A DNA stretch of 64,000 nucleotides from Rhopalosiphum padi (GCF_020882245.1 NC_083598.1:76513714-76577713); one strand, 5' to 3'. Positions 1-13,370 are shown, counted from the first letter of the stretch. The notes: generated from the letters alone by a model not told the origin. Made by a program: numbers and translations.

Positions 1-860
1 AATATACTTACATATTATATTAACATTTATAGACACGCGTGGACAAAAACAGGCAATAATTCCAAAAATCTGTATATTGCACTCGTTTAGTGCTGTGTAC
101 GTAAATGCCGACGTTGTACTCGTTGTCTTGGGTCAGTTCGGGAAAACAAAGTGCTGACGTTCGGGTAAAAACCTAATATTTCCCGATATATATATATATA
201 TATGTATTATATGTATAATATATCGGTGTATATTATATATAAAATATATAACGGACCGGTAGAAGGGACGCGGGAAGAATAATGTCCGTCCCGAAGCACT
301 TGTATAATAATATATACCACGCATCCCATTTAATTGGGGTCGGCAATTTCCTATCACGTAAGCCACCTCGGCGGCTGTAATACCACGGCCGGCACAGCCC
401 CTCCCCCGGCGCCATTTATCACTTTTCACCAGTTTCGCGCAATTTTTCTACACTATTTACTATACAACTATATACATACATACTTACATACATGCACTCA
501 CACATACACCCCGAAAGTATGATACATATTATACAGTATATATATATATATCGTATACGATAATAAAGTATAACGATAGCAATACGTCTTCTCCCTATCC
601 ACGCGTATACTTACCCATTACACGCTATCTCTTACAAGTGTGTATGGAAAAAATCCACCCTCTCCCTGTTAGGTTTGAAGTCTTGTGTCCGAACCAAACC
701 ACTAGCTGATAAACTCTTATGCGGCGCGCAGTGCAGTCTTTCCTTCGCGGCGGCAGCGTCTCGCCCGCACACCCATAATATAATAATATATAGGCGGGGT
801 TTTTCGTCTCAACGGCGTGCACGATAACTCAAAAATAAGTGTCCCGCAGGCATTGTTGAC
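1..860. other. Mixed AT-rich and GC-patch non-coding segment
   Basis: No gene recognised. There are TA-dinucleotide runs at about 186-203 and 537-551, and two small patches richer in C and G at about 245-440 and 590-870. Short open frames on both strands there have no recognisable domain and look like chance frames in GC-richer DNA. Confidence 0.6.
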
Positions 861-2350
861 GGGCGTGGTTATTATGTCGATTTTCGATGAATTTTCTAGA
901 AATAATCTATGAATTTTTCGGGTAGAAAACCAAATAATATCGTTGACAATCGTGACGTGTAAATAATCGAATCAAACACGCGTACTATATTCAAAATATT
1001 AAAATATTGTAATAATTTACAGTATATTCGAGAATGCAACCAACCTAAAAATTAATTTATGTAATACTTAACACTTATACCGGGAAAAACAGAATTTGTC
1101 ATGTATACGTATAAATATTATAAAACTTACGAGACGTGTTACCTAACCCATAAGCATTATATAATATTAATCTACATGATTCAGAAGACTGCAGGGATTC
1201 GACATAAGTGTAGATTATTCAAACAAGCATTTTAAACGCAATACGATGAGGTTAAAAATTAAAAGTACAAACATCAAACAGGAATACACAGTGGCTCTAT
1301 ACCTGCATTAAAAATAAAAACAATACCATATTGACAATATGCTTTCTATAATAATTATATTTATAGTTATATGATGGGTAAGAAAAACTTTATAAATATT
1401 AAATAATAACAGTTAATACAATTTATTTGTAAACATTATGTTTGTAAAAATGTGCTTACCACTTGATTACAAAAATATTTCCCCGACGTTGAAAAGTAAT
1501 ATTGTTATTTCGTACATAGTGTTTAAATAAAACAAAAAATACGAAAACAACTCACAGAAAATATTGTACGATTATTGCGTTAAGACTTATAAGTACCAGT
1601 TGTTACTGGGACATCGCCCAACTTAATTTTTATATATTTTTAATATATTTCTTTAAAAAGACAAATAATCAGTTTTTATTATTAATAAATACATTTTTAA
1701 CAATTAATCCCTAATATTTATAATTTGTTTTATATTACTATTAATTGTTCATGATTATTGCTTTTTTTCAATAGTTTCTGGATTTTTAATAAATTTATAT
1801 TTTATTTTAAACGATTTTGTAAATTTTATTCTACACATGTATAAAAATAAAAATTTCTTAACTCATTCTTAAAATTAATTCTTATTTTTCGTACACGGTT
1901 ACAAATTTTTAAACGATATAAAATGTTTTTTTTTTTTCAAAATTAGTACACATAAAATACGCCCACTTAAGTAGTATGGAATAGAGGGTCATTTATAATG
2001 GCCTATTATTTACTAATCACTACAGTGTTATTGAAACTCATTAGTCACACTATAAATACAGTATACATTTATGAATTATAAAACACTATGACTAATGTTA
2101 TTTCGGTAAAAATATCAAACAACCTTTATTGTTAATATTTATTTATTTGATATTGAATAATATTATACTTTGTAAGTATTTTAAAGATATGTTTTATATT
2201 TTGAAAGACGAGAAGAAATAAAATAATGTCACTCGGTTTGATAATATAGTATGTACCTTCTGAAGCGCTGAAATGCAAGTAAAATAACTGTTTTATCGAC
2301 GTCTCCAAGGAGAAGAATATATTAAGTACATATATATTATTGTCGACTCG

Positions 2351-2377
2351 GTGTGTGTGTATATATACAACACACAC
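2351..2377. repeat. GT/TA/AC near-perfect palindrome
   Basis: A run of alternating GT passes through a TATATA centre into alternating AC, so the two arms are complementary apart from one extra base. It could extrude as a short cruciform or fold as an RNA hairpin. In this AT-rich microsatellite background it may be pure chance. Confidence 0.5.
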
Positions 2378-2707
2378 GGAATGCATAATGGGGAGGAATA
2401 TATATATATATCACTTTGGTGTTAATTTAACAAAAAAAGATCGATAGATATATATTTTCATTTGTTTTAAGTGTTTTTATAAATAAATATACTAATGCAG
2501 TTTATATACAACTACGCGTACAGATTGATATTGGTTCTTTGATGGCTGGCTTTAGTGCACTGGATTTGACTTTAACAAAAGCTATAAATTTAAATTAACT
2601 TATAATGATTGGACAATAAAAAAAAAAGAAAGATCACGGGGAGTTTTAAATCCGATGACACACGTCTAATATGCGTGTGTGTTTATCATGTATAGCCGTA
2701 TACGCTG

Positions 2708-2717
2708 TAGGTACCTA
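2708..2717. repeat. TAGGTACCTA palindromic decamer, copy 1
   Basis: Perfect 10-bp palindrome, one of four identical copies seen in the window (the others start at 4,049, 10,628 and 43,533). Function unknown. Confidence 0.45.
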
Positions 2718-4048
2718 TACAGAATTGAAACTCAATGCAAACAAAAACAATTATTATTACTAGACATTTTTGAATTGCCTTAAAAGGTATTGCTGATTTT
2801 GGTTTATAACCTCATTATTAGTTTTTTTCGCATAAAATAAAAATCACCAAAGACTTTTTCCAATTATACTTATAGGCTTTATTTTTAAACACAATAATCA
2901 ATATTATACGACATAAATATTTTACAAATAAATCGTTGTCTCGCTTTTTATTTATATATAATATAATAACTATATAATAAGTAAACAAAAAAAAAAAAAT
3001 GGTTTCTGTTATGTTTATTTACAAAAAAAACCTCCATAAAAATATTATCTGATTACAATATATAAAAGTTATATAATAAATTAAAGGAAACAAATAAATA
3101 TAAACTTATTGAGTAAAAACTAAAACTTGACACTTGTCATTGTCATTTTTTTTTTTTTGAACACCGGTTTATAATGTTATAGTAGAATTTCACGTTTGAT
3201 TTATATAGAAACTGGCGAGACTACTACTCGAGAACAATGTTTTATATATCTTCCAAATTGAAGGAAAAGTTATTTTAATTTGAAAATCCCAAAAAAAAAA
3301 AAAACAATGCTACGCCTAAATCCTTAATTTATATCTACATGACTATATGTATATTATACATAATATATCTATGTGTATATATAACGTTACCTAAAATAAA
3401 TATATAGTCTTAATACTAAAAAAGTAAATCTAAAAAATAGTATTCAATACGCGCTATACCACGTCTATAAACAAGTATACAGTACATAATGTACTCTATG
3501 ACCTTAAGAATTGTTCTTATATTTAATTTTACGTTACTTAAACATTATAAATTACGTATATAATAATAATATACATATTAATGTTTAAATGATTTATCGT
3601 CGATGGTTTATTATTATTTATACATGTTATAATAAATTTAAATCGTATACAAACATAATATTACGTATATCTGTGTATCGACAATTAGTGTCGTTTCGAG
3701 CCGAGGAGCCAATATATTTTGCGCGTATCATCAATCGTGTTTTCTCCGTTTATCTGCAAAATAAAGAACGCAAATATACCGATTAAAAACATGCAAGAAT
3801 AATGAATATAATTATATTACACTATAATATATAGTTGTGATATAGGTTGTGATTTTACTGATTTTAGCAGTTTTATTTTACAAAAAATTCACCCATAATC
3901 ATAATCGATAACACGTATAGCCTGCAGTTATTGTATAATTTGTTAGACACTCATATAATTCCAATACCACTACGTACGGGTATACGACTTTCCATTTGTT
4001 GTGAGCGTTGTGTATACTTTTATTCAAATTGTTATAAGCTATATTATA

Positions 4049-4058
4049 TAGGTACCTA
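4049..4058. repeat. TAGGTACCTA palindromic decamer, copy 2
   Basis: Perfect 10-bp palindrome inside an extended near-palindrome (ATATAGGTACCTATAT). Identical to the copies at 2,708, 10,628 and 43,533. Confidence 0.45.
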
Positions 4059-4459
4059 TATAAAATATGTATCCATCTATAATACTATGTTAACTGATCA
4101 AAAGTTAACCTATATTATATTTTATAATTAGTTATACAAAAACATTAACCCATTGTCCGGAATCATAGCGTGTTATATTACGTGATAAATCCATTATACA
4201 GCATATTATAGATAAGTTGTATAGTAAAAACTATTATGGCTAATATTTATATACTTATAATAGTTATACCGTACATCTCAATGTAATATATTTTATTTTA
4301 ATTGTTAAAAACAAATTCTGACTTTTGATATAGCAAATACATTTCTTTGTTATATTGATTTTAATGAACTAATGAGATTCAGGTGTTGAATTTAATTACG
4401 TAATGGAAATATGGTTTAAAGACAAATTGAGAAGATAACAACGAAATAATAGTTCAAAC

Positions 4460-4725
4460 TGAATACCTACTTTATTTAACGATACCAGCAAAGTGGGCGT
4501 AATCATCAAGAGCTAAAAATTAAGACGATCCGAACACGTGCGAAGAGGAGAGGACCAACTCATATGGAAAATCACGAAATGTAGATCAAATAAAACACGA
4601 CCAAGACCTAGAAAATGGCAAATTCCTAGAAGTGATGAATAGAAGAGGGATATACAGATACAAATGAAGATACATTGCTGGATGTTTCGGTGATGGGTTA
4701 AAATGGCCTTCAATAAGCAAACAAA
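4460..4725 (+). mobile_element. Degenerate 3' tail of a non-LTR retrotransposon reverse transcriptase
   Basis: Read from 4,481 on the plus strand, one frame gives D-T-S-K-V-G-V-I-I-K-S, a stop, then K-L-R-R-S-E-H-V-R-R-G-E-D-Q-L-I-W-K-I-T, followed by a K-T-R-P-R-P-R-K-W segment. This matches the C-terminal signature of insect LINE-type ORF2 proteins: an RLRWxGHVxRxED block, then a basic GRPRxRW block. After a stop at 4,640 and a frame change, R-Y-I-A-G-C-F-G-D-G-L-K-W-P from about 4,668 resembles the family's distal tail. In-frame stops at 4,460, 4,514 and 4,640 plus the frameshift show it is long dead. No catalytic domain or endonuclease remains nearby, as expected of a 5'-truncated insertion. 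The clade (RTE, Jockey or other) cannot be fixed from so short a piece. Confidence 0.78.
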
Positions 4726-4730
4726 TATAT

Positions 4731-6870
4731 ATATATATTGATATGAAAGACAAATTTTTTGGCACGCTTTTTTCAAACCTACGCCAAGTAAGCCATATGT
4801 AAGTTTATTCATTTTAGCCATTAGGTATACCTATTTATTTATATAGTTATATTTTTCTTTTGTTAAATGTTCGGTGCTATCGAATATTTTAGGTTTGTCG
4901 TCTGTTTTACCATGTAATTTTATTTGTATATACTATATATTATGTATTACATCGTGTAAGCGAAAGGTTTTGAAGAATTGATATATGGTGTAGGGCGCGT
5001 AAATCGATATACATATGCGCGAGTATGTGTTTTGTGATTTGTGGATAGTATGAGTGTGTATAATAAAAACGTATACTGCAGTGAAGGTGTGGTGCGGGGA
5101 CATAGCCGGCGGCGTACTACATAATAATATATACATATAATATTATAATATAGTCGTCGGGCTTTGTGTCTCGTCGTATGAACGCTGTGGCGTCGTTTCA
5201 AACATAATAATAATATCAGTCTCACCGGATGTTACCACGTGCGTGAGTGTGTGTGGAAAATTCTTTGCAAAGACGATACAATGGTACAGCCACGGTGTGT
5301 GTGTGTGTGAGTGGAAGGAAAAACCGTGAGGCGGCGTTTCCGGTTTCCGCGTGCGTTCAAAAGAGACGTTGAAAAGTCGACGATGGTTATTATAAAGAGA
5401 AAATGCGATATCGCGATATTATATTATCGAATTCATCGGCGAGTGTTGGCTTCGGTTGGTTTTTATTTTATTATTTATCCGGATATTATATGACTGTTTA
5501 AAATCGTAATCGATATGAAAAATGGGTGCAATTGCATTAAACTACCAGCGTTAAAACTGTTTGTACCATTACTGCCTCGAGTGTTTTTTGTTATTTTTTC
5601 TATTTTTTTTTAATAACTCAACGTGAATATTGTTTTAATTCTGTCATTTATAATAATATAATATTATTTTAAAATATCCAATATTGAACTATTTTTCTTT
5701 TGTTTTCTTTTGATGATACTGTATTTACTACGTTTTAAACTATTTTTTTTAGAAATATTACCTATATGTATATAAGGATTATATTGTAAACACAACTAAA
5801 ATGTTAACTTTTCACTACATCATCACTAGCTCAGACTCACAGGAGTAATATATTTATAAGTATTAATTCTGTAACAATATTACTCACTATATGGTCTGTT
5901 TATAACTTACACAAGACGTACAAAACGAAAATGTATACATTAAACATTATTCTTGTTGTTACATTTATTCCGCAAATATTGTTTTTCACTTGCACATTAT
6001 TGAAATCTATCGTATAAACAACACGTTTATAATGGGACAAATGCCACGCCAGACAATACTTTATCGTTTCACAATCATATATACATATATGATGAAAAAA
6101 ATAATAAATAAATAAAACAATAAATTATACTAATATTATACATGCGAGGAATGACTATATTATTATTGTGTTTGGATAATAATCACATAAATTGTTGTTC
6201 ATAATGTATAGAATCTCGTTAAACACTTGCGTGCCTTGATTTGTCAACTCGCCGAAGAAATATTTTTAGTTTCCGTGTACTTATAAGTATGTAACGTTTA
6301 CAGGTTTATTAATTTGTTTTGCAAAGATATTTGTACTTTTAAAACCGGGATGAGAGAAGAAATATATTAAAAATGTATACTAGAAACGGAAGTTTGATCC
6401 CGCGGGTATGCACACGCCGCATATAAATTCACGCACACACAAAATATAGTATTTTATTGTATTGTATGAAAAGACGAATTCACTAAGCCGTGGAGCTCAC
6501 GTAAAATATGTATTCGAAAATATTGTGAATAGCGTAACTTTTCAGACATAGTCGAGCCGATTCGCATCGCACAAAATATGTATGTGGATTGATTTACGTG
6601 GTTTTTTTTTACGTATATATAAAGAAAAAAAGAAAAACGTCGACCTATACACTGCACCAGCAAACATACGACTGCTGCGGAAAGTTTTCTGAACAAATAC
6701 ATATGTGCCCGAATCCGTGGACCGGATCCGAAAACGATGGAAAACTTTTCAAACTCCGGTACGCATATATACACATTAATCAAAAATAAATAAACAGGAC
6801 AAACATTTTTATAATACAAACAGTTTTATTTATAACGATGAGAATCTCTCAGTTTAAAAACGCTCTATAA
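4731..6870. other. AT-rich gene-free stretch with a small GC patch
   Basis: Mostly AT-rich. The part at about 5,090-5,400 is richer in G and C and holds short GT runs near 5,245 and 5,297. No frame with a recognisable protein. TA and CA runs near 6,430-6,450 and an AT-rich remainder carry no other visible feature. Confidence 0.55.
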
Positions 6871-7170
6871 TATAATAATATAATATGGTAGCGCGCGATT
6901 TGTCAACTCGCGTTATCTCGAGTCGGGCGTCTTCGGGCTGTATACGAGCGCGAAGATGACGTCGGCCGGCGTGGTGTCCGTTTTTTATATTTGTTATTGT
7001 GTGTTATATACGAAAAACTCAAAGCGCAGTGCAGATAACGTGAACTGCATTAATCACTCGAGGTCGAGGGGGTACGTCGTTTTTTTTCTGTGTTGTCCGC
7101 AGTCCAACGGCTTGGAAATGGGAGTGGTTTGTCGCCCGGCGGATTTGTTTTATTCGTCGGCGAAAAATAA

Positions 7171-7209
7171 AGACACAGAGAGAGAATCAAAGACAGAGAA
7201 GAAATAAGA
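7171..7209. repeat. GA-rich tract
   Basis: Purine-rich run containing a GAGAGAGA core and nearby AGAGAAG words, inside island A. GAGAG is the known core of the insect GAGA-factor binding site; use as such here is inference. Confidence 0.4.
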
Positions 7210-7377
7210 AAAATACTCGGAAAACACGTGCGTTACCGGTCGTCGCGGCAACGACGAAGCAATCTGCCCCGATCGGACGTCCAGTAATTTATTATTGGTG
7301 CGGGTGGAGAGCGAGTGTGCCTCTCTGTATTATAATATTATCGAAACACGCGGCCCACGCCGTTCCGGCTAACATGA

Positions 7378-7398
7378 GTCGTCGTCGTCGTCGTCGTA
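7378..7398. repeat. (GTC)n trinucleotide microsatellite
   Basis: Seven tandem GTC units ending island A. A shorter GTC/CGT run lies at about 7,555-7,571. Confidence 0.85.
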
Positions 7399-8745
7399 GA
7401 CTATTCGAACATGATATTCTTCATATTTAAATATCTTATAATATAATAACACGTGATATATTATACGTTATACGTACGTACAGCGTTTGTGGAAAATATT
7501 ATACGTCATGTGCACACGAGTTCGTCGATAACGTTATCGGATATTCTTTTTTGCCGTTGTCGTCGTCGTCACCGACTTTCGTTCTCGTTCATTCGTATTT
7601 TTTTTTCACCCAATCACACGGCTCAATAAGTACTCGTATAGTACGTACATATCACTTGTATAATATTATTATGTTACGATAATGATGACGTCGTCTCGGC
7701 GCAAGTCTCTTGTGCCACAGTATTATTGAAATCTTTTTACGCCGATACACAAGCACGTTTTTAAATTGTTCGCGCCAAGAACTATTGAGAATCCTATGTA
7801 GATAACACGATATTATAACATACCTATTTTGATCGAAAGAAATCATCATTAATCAACGTCAGTCGGTATCGATGAGTTTTTTTTAAATTTGTAAAAATCA
7901 ACTTAAAAAGTTTTCAACAATTTATACTACGGTTTCCAAAACATTTCCGATCATTGTTGGCATTTACCTAATATGTATTCGGTAAATTAAGTGTTAATTT
8001 CAATTTAAACAAGATTATTTACGACTATATAATACTTGGAAACTATTGAGTTTCAATTTTTTGTAATATTAAATTTTATAAGAATGTAAATGTTTTATAA
8101 AATAAGAATATATACAAAAATGTGTGTAAGCTTTTGTATACAATAGCATCATTATATACTTTATTATTTTAAACTTAATTTATTTATAAATTCATAAAGG
8201 TGTAAAATATGTAATTTTCTATAGTTCTACAAAACGATATACTACTCGACTTTTTATTCATTTGAATACAATTCTTTTATGAGTTTTTTTTTTTTTTAAT
8301 ATTAAGGATTTTAAATGTTATTTTTATGCTAATTAATTAATTCATAACTATTATTTTACATTTTGTGTACCCGTATACACGATTAGATTATTAGGTATTA
8401 CATAATCATAGCTAAAATTAGAATTAATAGCTCTAAAAATCTGATAACTGTCAGTTTTTAAGTTTGCAGTTGTATACATGATGTAATTAAGTAAAATAAT
8501 TTTAATTAGTTAATTTGGATAGTGGATAATATACTATATAAGCAATAGTGGTGACTTAAATAAATGGTAAATTAATTTTAACATAGGAATGGTACCTCGT
8601 AGTGCAACACGTTCTAGTATTTAGATGAAATATAAAAAAAAAATGTGGTATAAGTATATATATATATGTATATAATATAAAACTGAAAGCAATTATACAG
8701 GTCAACAAGCGCGTTCACTTTTAATACGGTTCAAACATGTGTAAC

Positions 8746-8774
8746 ACATAATATAACATATATGTATATTATGT
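8746..8774. repeat. Nested AT-rich palindrome
   Basis: Outer arms ACATAATAT and ATATTATGT flank an inner perfect palindrome ACATATATGT, with one unpaired A. It can form a cruciform or hairpin over the whole length. Confidence 0.5.
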
Positions 8775-9574
8775 CCAATGGATATCTTTCCCGTCGTCTA
8801 TTGCAATAACCTCCGTGGAGGTTTTTTTTTTCTTAACAAATTCACGGCTAATGATCATCAACCGATGTAAAAAAAAATAAAAATAAATATTATCCTTCCC
8901 TTTTAAAAAATTCTAAGAGTTTCATACCCGGTGTTTCAAAACGTGTCTTCTTCGCACGTAAACGATTTATATGAACAGCATGCGCGCTTGTTTAAAATTT
9001 ACGACCGAGGCCACCAACACGGTAATTTTATGCGGGGTGACCAATAAATATAATTGTGACAAATATCAGACTAAATTTATATCTTTTACCTTAAAAAAAA
9101 AAAAAAAACCATAAAGGCCTATTAGTATAGTGAAGGGTAAGCCGGGAAAAAATATGTTTCCGACTTGAGCATTTTGTAGAGAGGGTCGGGACTATAATCG
9201 GGCTGCAATAATTAACCCGAACGTAATAAATCAGAGACGATAAACCGATTTTACGTTTTAAAATAGCACCTCCGCTTTAGGATCGGGTTGGATGAAGTAC
9301 AAGCCCCCCGGGAACTGTGCACTGCTGGCCAAAACTTTATCCATATCGCCGTCTAGTCGCAGTCACTGTGCAGCAATGTAATGCACATAATCAAAACGAA
9401 TGAACCAAATATTATACCTACCGGCTACCACTTCATGTATAGTTAACCTAACCGAATAACTATTCGGTACGGAATAATATTTAAACCGATACGAGATGGG
9501 ACGAGAATTAAGTTCTAAAACACAAAAGAATAAGTAGAACTTGAGTAACTTTGACATAACTGCAAGGACGATAA

Positions 9575-9596
9575 ATATATATATATATATATATAT
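9575..9596. repeat. (AT)n microsatellite
   Basis: Eleven tandem AT units. Confidence 0.85.
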
Positions 9597-10627
9597 TATA
9601 GATTATAATGTTATAACAAAAAACTATTATCGACAAGAATAAAATGATTAAACTGCAAATAAAATTAAACTTATTTGTTATTTTCATTTCAATGTTTAAA
9701 AAGATTTTCCAATACCCAAGCGATTTTAGATTTAAGTTTCTTTATAGTCTGGAATGTACACTACTTTATAACGAAAATATTTTTAATTCACATCAATAAT
9801 ATTTTTAGCTGTATTTTATTGCAAAAAAAATTGTAATTGCACCTATTGACTGTTGTGATATAAAATGATTTTCTCATTACATTTTTTAAAATAATTTTTA
9901 CTAGACTTATAATTAATTAATATTAAACAAGGAAAAATAACTTACTAAAAACACCTAACCTGTAGTTGATTATTTTTTTATATTGTATTAATTGTGGGAA
10001 ATGAATAGTTATTATTATTTATTTAATTCTCCGACACTAACATATTTAATACTCAGTATATTTTATTAGGAACTTTTTAGATTAACTTTTTTTTACAATA
10101 CAAGTATAATAATAATTTGAAGTTTACCTATTGTGGCACTACATAGTTATTTAATACACTTTTTGAATATTTTCTCGTGATTATGTACTTTAAATCAATT
10201 TTATGGCATTTATTCTATTGCTAGATTTAGGTTTTCCATTTATAACTTTAAAACCACAATGATAATTTCTATACTGTAGGTCATTTATCGTAGACCAATT
10301 TTAGATTTATACGTCGGACATATATTATATTGCTATACAAACCGTTTGTATCATGTACAGCGTATAATATTGTACCGAGTAAAGTTGGTTATAGATTAGT
10401 GTTATAGGATAGGTTTTTCTTTTTTTATTTATACGCTTGCAAGAAAGAATTGTATATTATTTATAAAATTGTTTGATTTATTTTTTGAAATTTAGAACGT
10501 TCTAATGCCATAAAAACGTCTAATATCGCGTAATAAATATAAATAACAATAAAAGTTTAATTCTACTGGTGATGAATAATGATAAACGCGTGTAAGATAA
10601 AAAAAAAATAGTGTTACGGCGAAATTG

Positions 10628-10637
10628 TAGGTACCTA
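10628..10637. repeat. TAGGTACCTA palindromic decamer, copy 3
   Basis: Perfect palindrome, identical to the copies at 2,708, 4,049 and 43,533. Confidence 0.45.
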
Positions 10638-10921
10638 TATAATATATTGTATATACGGTCGTATTAGTGAATATAATTTGAATGCGCACCGCATTATCGA
10701 AGACGGATTACACAGCACGCGAAACCGGCCGCTCTACCCTAAGCATAATATACTGACATAGGTACTATACCGCGTATAGCTGATGGCCAACATACCTATA
10801 CATATTATTATATGCATACATATAGTATAACGACGGTCGACGAGGATCTCTTATTGATATTGATTGCGGCCCGTTGTGTAGGTAATATATATTGTATAAG
10901 TTACGCGTTTCTCCCTTCTTC

Positions 10922-10922
<1 letters not shown>

Positions 10923-10958
<36 letters not shown>

Positions 10959-10967
10959 GCGCACGCG
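10923..10967. repeat. (AC)n microsatellite in a 45-nt alternating tract
   Basis: AC repeats from 10,923 to 10,955 continue as ACATACGCGCACGCG without breaking purine-pyrimidine alternation until 10,967. It is a strong Z-DNA-type sequence at the border of island B. Confidence 0.85.
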
Positions 10968-11322
10968 GCAGTCGGCTTAAGATTGCAAATTGTATATTTA
11001 TCGTTTTTACGGCCATTTTGAATTTGACGCATACAAATACCTTTGCTCCCGCACACACGCTTTCGGCGTCCGTTGTGTATAAGACACGTCCGGGAAAATT
11101 GGAAAATATCGCCCCCCGGACCGTTTAAACTCATTCGGATGCGCGGCGTGCCAAGTTGTTTATTAATATATATTGTCCGGCGGGCGAGTCGTACCTATAC
11201 AATATGACCGTCTCCCTGTTTCGGTCGCGTCGGGTCCACGTGCGCGCCGCCGTCTGTGTATGTCCGCATCCGGATGTGCTTCTTATACATATATATATTA
11301 TAGTATATCAGCTGCTGCGGCG

Positions 11323-11370
11323 ATGGAAATCCTGAGATCGACTTTTGCCGCTGCCGTCGCCGTCGCCGCC
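11323..11370 (+). CDS. Hypothetical signal-peptide-like first coding exon
   Basis: ATG with G at -3 and G at +4 opens a 16-codon frame, MEILRSTFAAAVAVAA: an Arg followed by a short hydrophobic Ala/Val/Phe run, as in the start of a signal peptide. The 16th codon is followed directly by GTACGT, a usable splice-donor-like hexamer, which would end the exon in phase 0. Read through, the frame stops at 11,395. The Ala/Val run is encoded by a GCC/GTC repeat, so it may be a by-product of trinucleotide repetition. No downstream exon was identified. Very uncertain. Confidence 0.1.
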
Positions 11371-11660
11371 GTACGTATTACGTTGTATTATATATAGATA
11401 TATATTAATGTGCGTACAGCGCTGGACCGCCACAGGACGCTGTGACCATCTCCCTGCCCCGAAGACTCATGGCCCGTACGTGACCGGATCCGGACAAAGT
11501 CATATTAACATCGCGCGCGGCTTGTGCGAAATTACGTCTCGCGGACGCGCGCGTGTCCCGAACACCGCCGCGCCATTCTCCTGTTACATGCATCACGTCC
11601 CCGTATACCTACCCCGCTGCAATGAACCGTTAACCGGACACGACGACTGTTGTAGATATT

Positions 11661-13370
11661 AAATTTAGTTCAGAAATGTCTCACCGCTGCATATTCATAT
11701 CCGTAGAGAATAATCGATCACATTTTTTTTTATATTTTAAATATACCTTAAAAAGTAATCTATATGTGTCATGTATTTACAATAATTATTTTAAAATATA
11801 ATATCTCCACGAGCCATTGCCAACCGTATAAGTATTAATTTTATAAGCACAAATTATATAATATATACCAGTATATAATATTATATTCATTACGTACGTT
11901 AATAAGCACATGGCAATACACATAAATACTAAAGTACCTAATGATTAATATATTAGGTATGGTGAACGCGTGTTATGTTTAATTGTATATTTGTATCACA
12001 TCTATAATAATATAGTTTGTTAGTTCACTTAATAATGCATTAATGCGATATAGTTATGCGCGCAATAAAAATAGTAAACATAAACATATCGCAGCAGGTG
12101 TATTAAATATAATGTTACATTTTGAATTTAAGGGAACTAATTTAAAATCACACTTGCTCTAATTACTTAAGACAATACGTAAATTTTCAGATTGATAAAA
12201 AATTGTATTCTCTCAGATGCTCAGTCAGTTGAATGTTATAATGAAATATTAAGTATTAACATTATATTATTATGATGCATATTATATTTTTACGAAAACT
12301 TTTTCTTTCTGTTGATTTTTAGATTTTTTAACGTTGATCTATACTCACACAATGATCGGCACACAAACCGGAGCACTATAGTTTTAGTGACGACGCTTCA
12401 TAGGTGCTGATAGGAGAATGTATTGTGATAGTTTGGCTGCATCAAATACTTCTCAAACCCCCGAAAATTTAATTTTTTACGAGTATTATTATTTAATAAC
12501 TTGTATTATTAGAACATTTGGTTATTACTTATTAGTTATAAAAATTATTTATAAAAAAACATGATGAAGACACGACTTTTATATAATTATAATTTATTAC
12601 CTAACAAAATCATGTAGGAGAATTTTATTTTATCTGAGTAGTGCCGTACATTGTACATAGCTTAATAAACATTTAAGTCAATAATATCTTTGCTGCTATC
12701 CAACGTTGCTCTATATAGATACATATATACCTAATATTTGCCTATTTAACTGAAATTTATATTGTATATAACATATATTATTATATTGTATTATATATAT
12801 AAATATATGAGAGTGTGTGTTTTATATATTCTAATTTACTGCACAATAATCAATATTAATTATTATTATGATAAAAAGCGTATGACCAGAACTTAAAATA
12901 TTTGTGAACATTCATAATATAATGCATTTTTAATAGGTTTTATCTAGTGAATTTGTTTGCCTATTTAAATATAAGCCCTCTTCCAAACGTTCTACTAAAT
13001 ATCCAATTAAATAAATTACTCTGAGAATTTTGTCGTCGGAATTATTGATACACAATGTCATGTGCTGATAAACTTAAACAGAGCTACATATACCCATAAA
13101 TACATTATCACGCCTATATTGATTGATACATAACACTAACAACAAATTATTTCATAACTTGTTTCTAACGGATCAGCTAAAAATCAAAAACATCTTAAAT
13201 GTAGTGTTTGTGCGTCGGGTACCGTTTATTCAGTGTGCACGATTAGTATATTATACATTATATAACATATAGGTAAGTTTACACAATAGTATAATATATA
13301 CGTCTGCATTGTGTATAATGTACTAATGTGTATATACATTATTATAAATGTCCATGCAAACGCGCGTGTG
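11661..13370. other. AT-rich gene-free stretch
   Basis: No coding region, RNA gene or mobile element recognised. Composition is A/T with scattered TA runs (for example 12,790-12,810). Confidence 0.6.

Larger units (their letters stand above)
861..4439. other. AT-rich gene-free stretch
   Basis: The stretch is dominated by A/T runs and TA repeats. I see no coding region or RNA gene. It holds a dinucleotide palindrome at 2,351-2,377 and two copies of a TAGGTACCTA palindrome, at 2,708 and 4,049. Two short open frames near 3,589-3,786 and 3,931-4,131 show only AT-driven composition (Ile, Tyr, Asn, Lys) and are not annotated. Confidence 0.6.
6871..7420. promoter_or_regulatory. CpG/GC-rich island A (candidate regulatory element)
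   Basis: A sharp rise in G+C and CpG over the flanks, with many CG steps. It contains a GA-rich tract at 7,171-7,209 and a GTC trinucleotide run at 7,378-7,398. Stop codons interrupt the frames and no protein family is recognisable. By composition it could be a promoter, enhancer or untranslated first exon; nothing fixes a strand. Confidence 0.3.
7421..10689. other. AT-rich gene-free stretch
   Basis: No gene recognised. It holds a 29-nt palindrome at 8,746-8,774, a poly-A run near 9,092-9,108, a mildly GC-richer piece at about 8,930-9,370 with no coding signal, a TA microsatellite at 9,575-9,596 and a TAGGTACCTA copy at 10,628. Confidence 0.55.
10690..11660. promoter_or_regulatory. CpG/GC-rich island B (candidate promoter or enhancer)
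   Basis: Strongly GC- and CpG-enriched relative to its flanks, especially 10,957-11,650. It opens with an AC microsatellite running into alternating CG/CA (10,923-10,967). A GCC/GTC-rich part at 11,345-11,372 supplies a short signal-peptide-like frame (11,323-11,370). Overlapping open frames on both strands here have no family resemblance and are explained by low stop-codon density in GC-rich DNA. Confidence 0.3.

Noticed and set aside
6238..6911. Repeated 15-mer GATTTGTCAACTCGC at about 6,238 and 6,897
   Set aside because: One shared 15-mer is near what 64 kb of sequence can give by chance, and the flanks do not match.
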